A stretch of DNA of 5,168 nt from NCBI GenBank assembly GCA_002281005.1, contig NCFD01000127.1, positions 1 through 5,168 on the forward strand, given 5' to 3'. Under the pieces are notes generated by a model that worked only from the letters and a program-made list of their open reading frames with translations, had not been told where the DNA came from and did not search any database. The position numbers were made by a program, and so were the translations under genes. This document shows, piece by piece, positions 5,087-5,168 of this stretch. Position 1 is the stretch's first letter, and each line of letters starts with the position of its first letter. The DNA comes from Acidocella sp. 35-58-6. GTDB lineage: Bacteria; Pseudomonadota; Alphaproteobacteria; Acetobacterales; Acetobacteraceae.

Positions 5087-5168
5087 GCCCGCGCCTCGCC
5101 GGCCGGGGCGGCCTTGGTGTGCAGGTTCACATAGGTTTTGCCAGCTTCCAGAATTTTCTCCTGCGCCT
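5065..5168 (-). CDS. C-terminal part of a CHRD-domain protein (5' end outside window)
   Basis: The minus-strand frame entering from the right edge gives 33 complete residues before TAA at 5065-5067. They include AGKTYVNLHTKAAPAGEARA and end QMLVTK. The Y-V-N-x-H-T-x(4)-P-x-G-E-x-R pattern is the characteristic end of the CHRD domain, named from chordin and widespread in secreted bacterial proteins of unknown biochemical role. Bacterial members normally have a signal peptide and one such domain of roughly 110-130 residues; those parts lie outside the window. The gene points the same way as the SCO-PCuAC-cytochrome genes, 144 bases ahead of them, so cotranscription is possible. Its last four codons and stop form the first copy of the 24-bp tandem repeat. 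The family call rests on a short stretch but on a distinctive motif. Confidence 0.8.
   Translation of the reverse strand, partial: AQEKILEAGKTYVNLHTKAAPAGEARAQMLVTK

Overview
The window looks like chromosome from a GC-rich, aerobic, Gram-negative bacterium, most likely an alphaproteobacterium and possibly an acetic-acid-bacteria relative. This placement is by protein flavour and base composition only; there is no rRNA or other marker to fix it. It holds seven complete protein genes and two genes cut by the window edges. No tRNA, rRNA, CRISPR array, insertion sequence or phage gene was recognised.

Left part (1-1633): the 3' end of a probable TIM-barrel (phosphate-binding type) protein on the plus strand stops three bases before the end of a minus-strand pair. 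That pair is a MaoC-like hot-dog dehydratase followed by a slipin/stomatin-like SPFH membrane protein. The slipin ribosome binding site overlaps the stop codon of the MaoC-like gene, so the two are probably one transcript.

Middle part (1634-3568, plus strand): rmuC, a membrane-anchored coiled-coil protein with a nuclease-like domain, is followed after about 20 bases by a SCO/SenC-family copper chaperone with a lipoprotein signal.

Right part (3555-5168, minus strand): a compact periplasmic copper/haem cassette. In transcription order it has the end of a CHRD-domain protein, a 144-bp spacer, a second SCO protein with a twin-arginine-type signal, a PCuAC copper chaperone with an intact H-x10-M-x21-H-x-M site, and a small c-type cytochrome with one CxxCH motif. 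SCO/PCuAC and PCuAC/cytochrome c are each joined by a 4-base ATGA stop/start overlap. The lipoprotein SCO gene converges on the cytochrome gene and overlaps it by 14 bases, so the two SCO genes bracket the PCuAC and cytochrome genes. The likely shared job is delivery of copper to, and thiol/redox conditioning of, a periplasmic copper site such as CuA of a haem-copper oxidase; no oxidase subunit lies in the window.

The most unusual non-coding structure is the spacer at 4921-5064. The 3' end of the CHRD gene, including its stop codon, belongs to a run of four 24-bp direct repeats. A perfect 10-bp inverted repeat then abuts the Shine-Dalgarno sequence of the Tat-type SCO gene.
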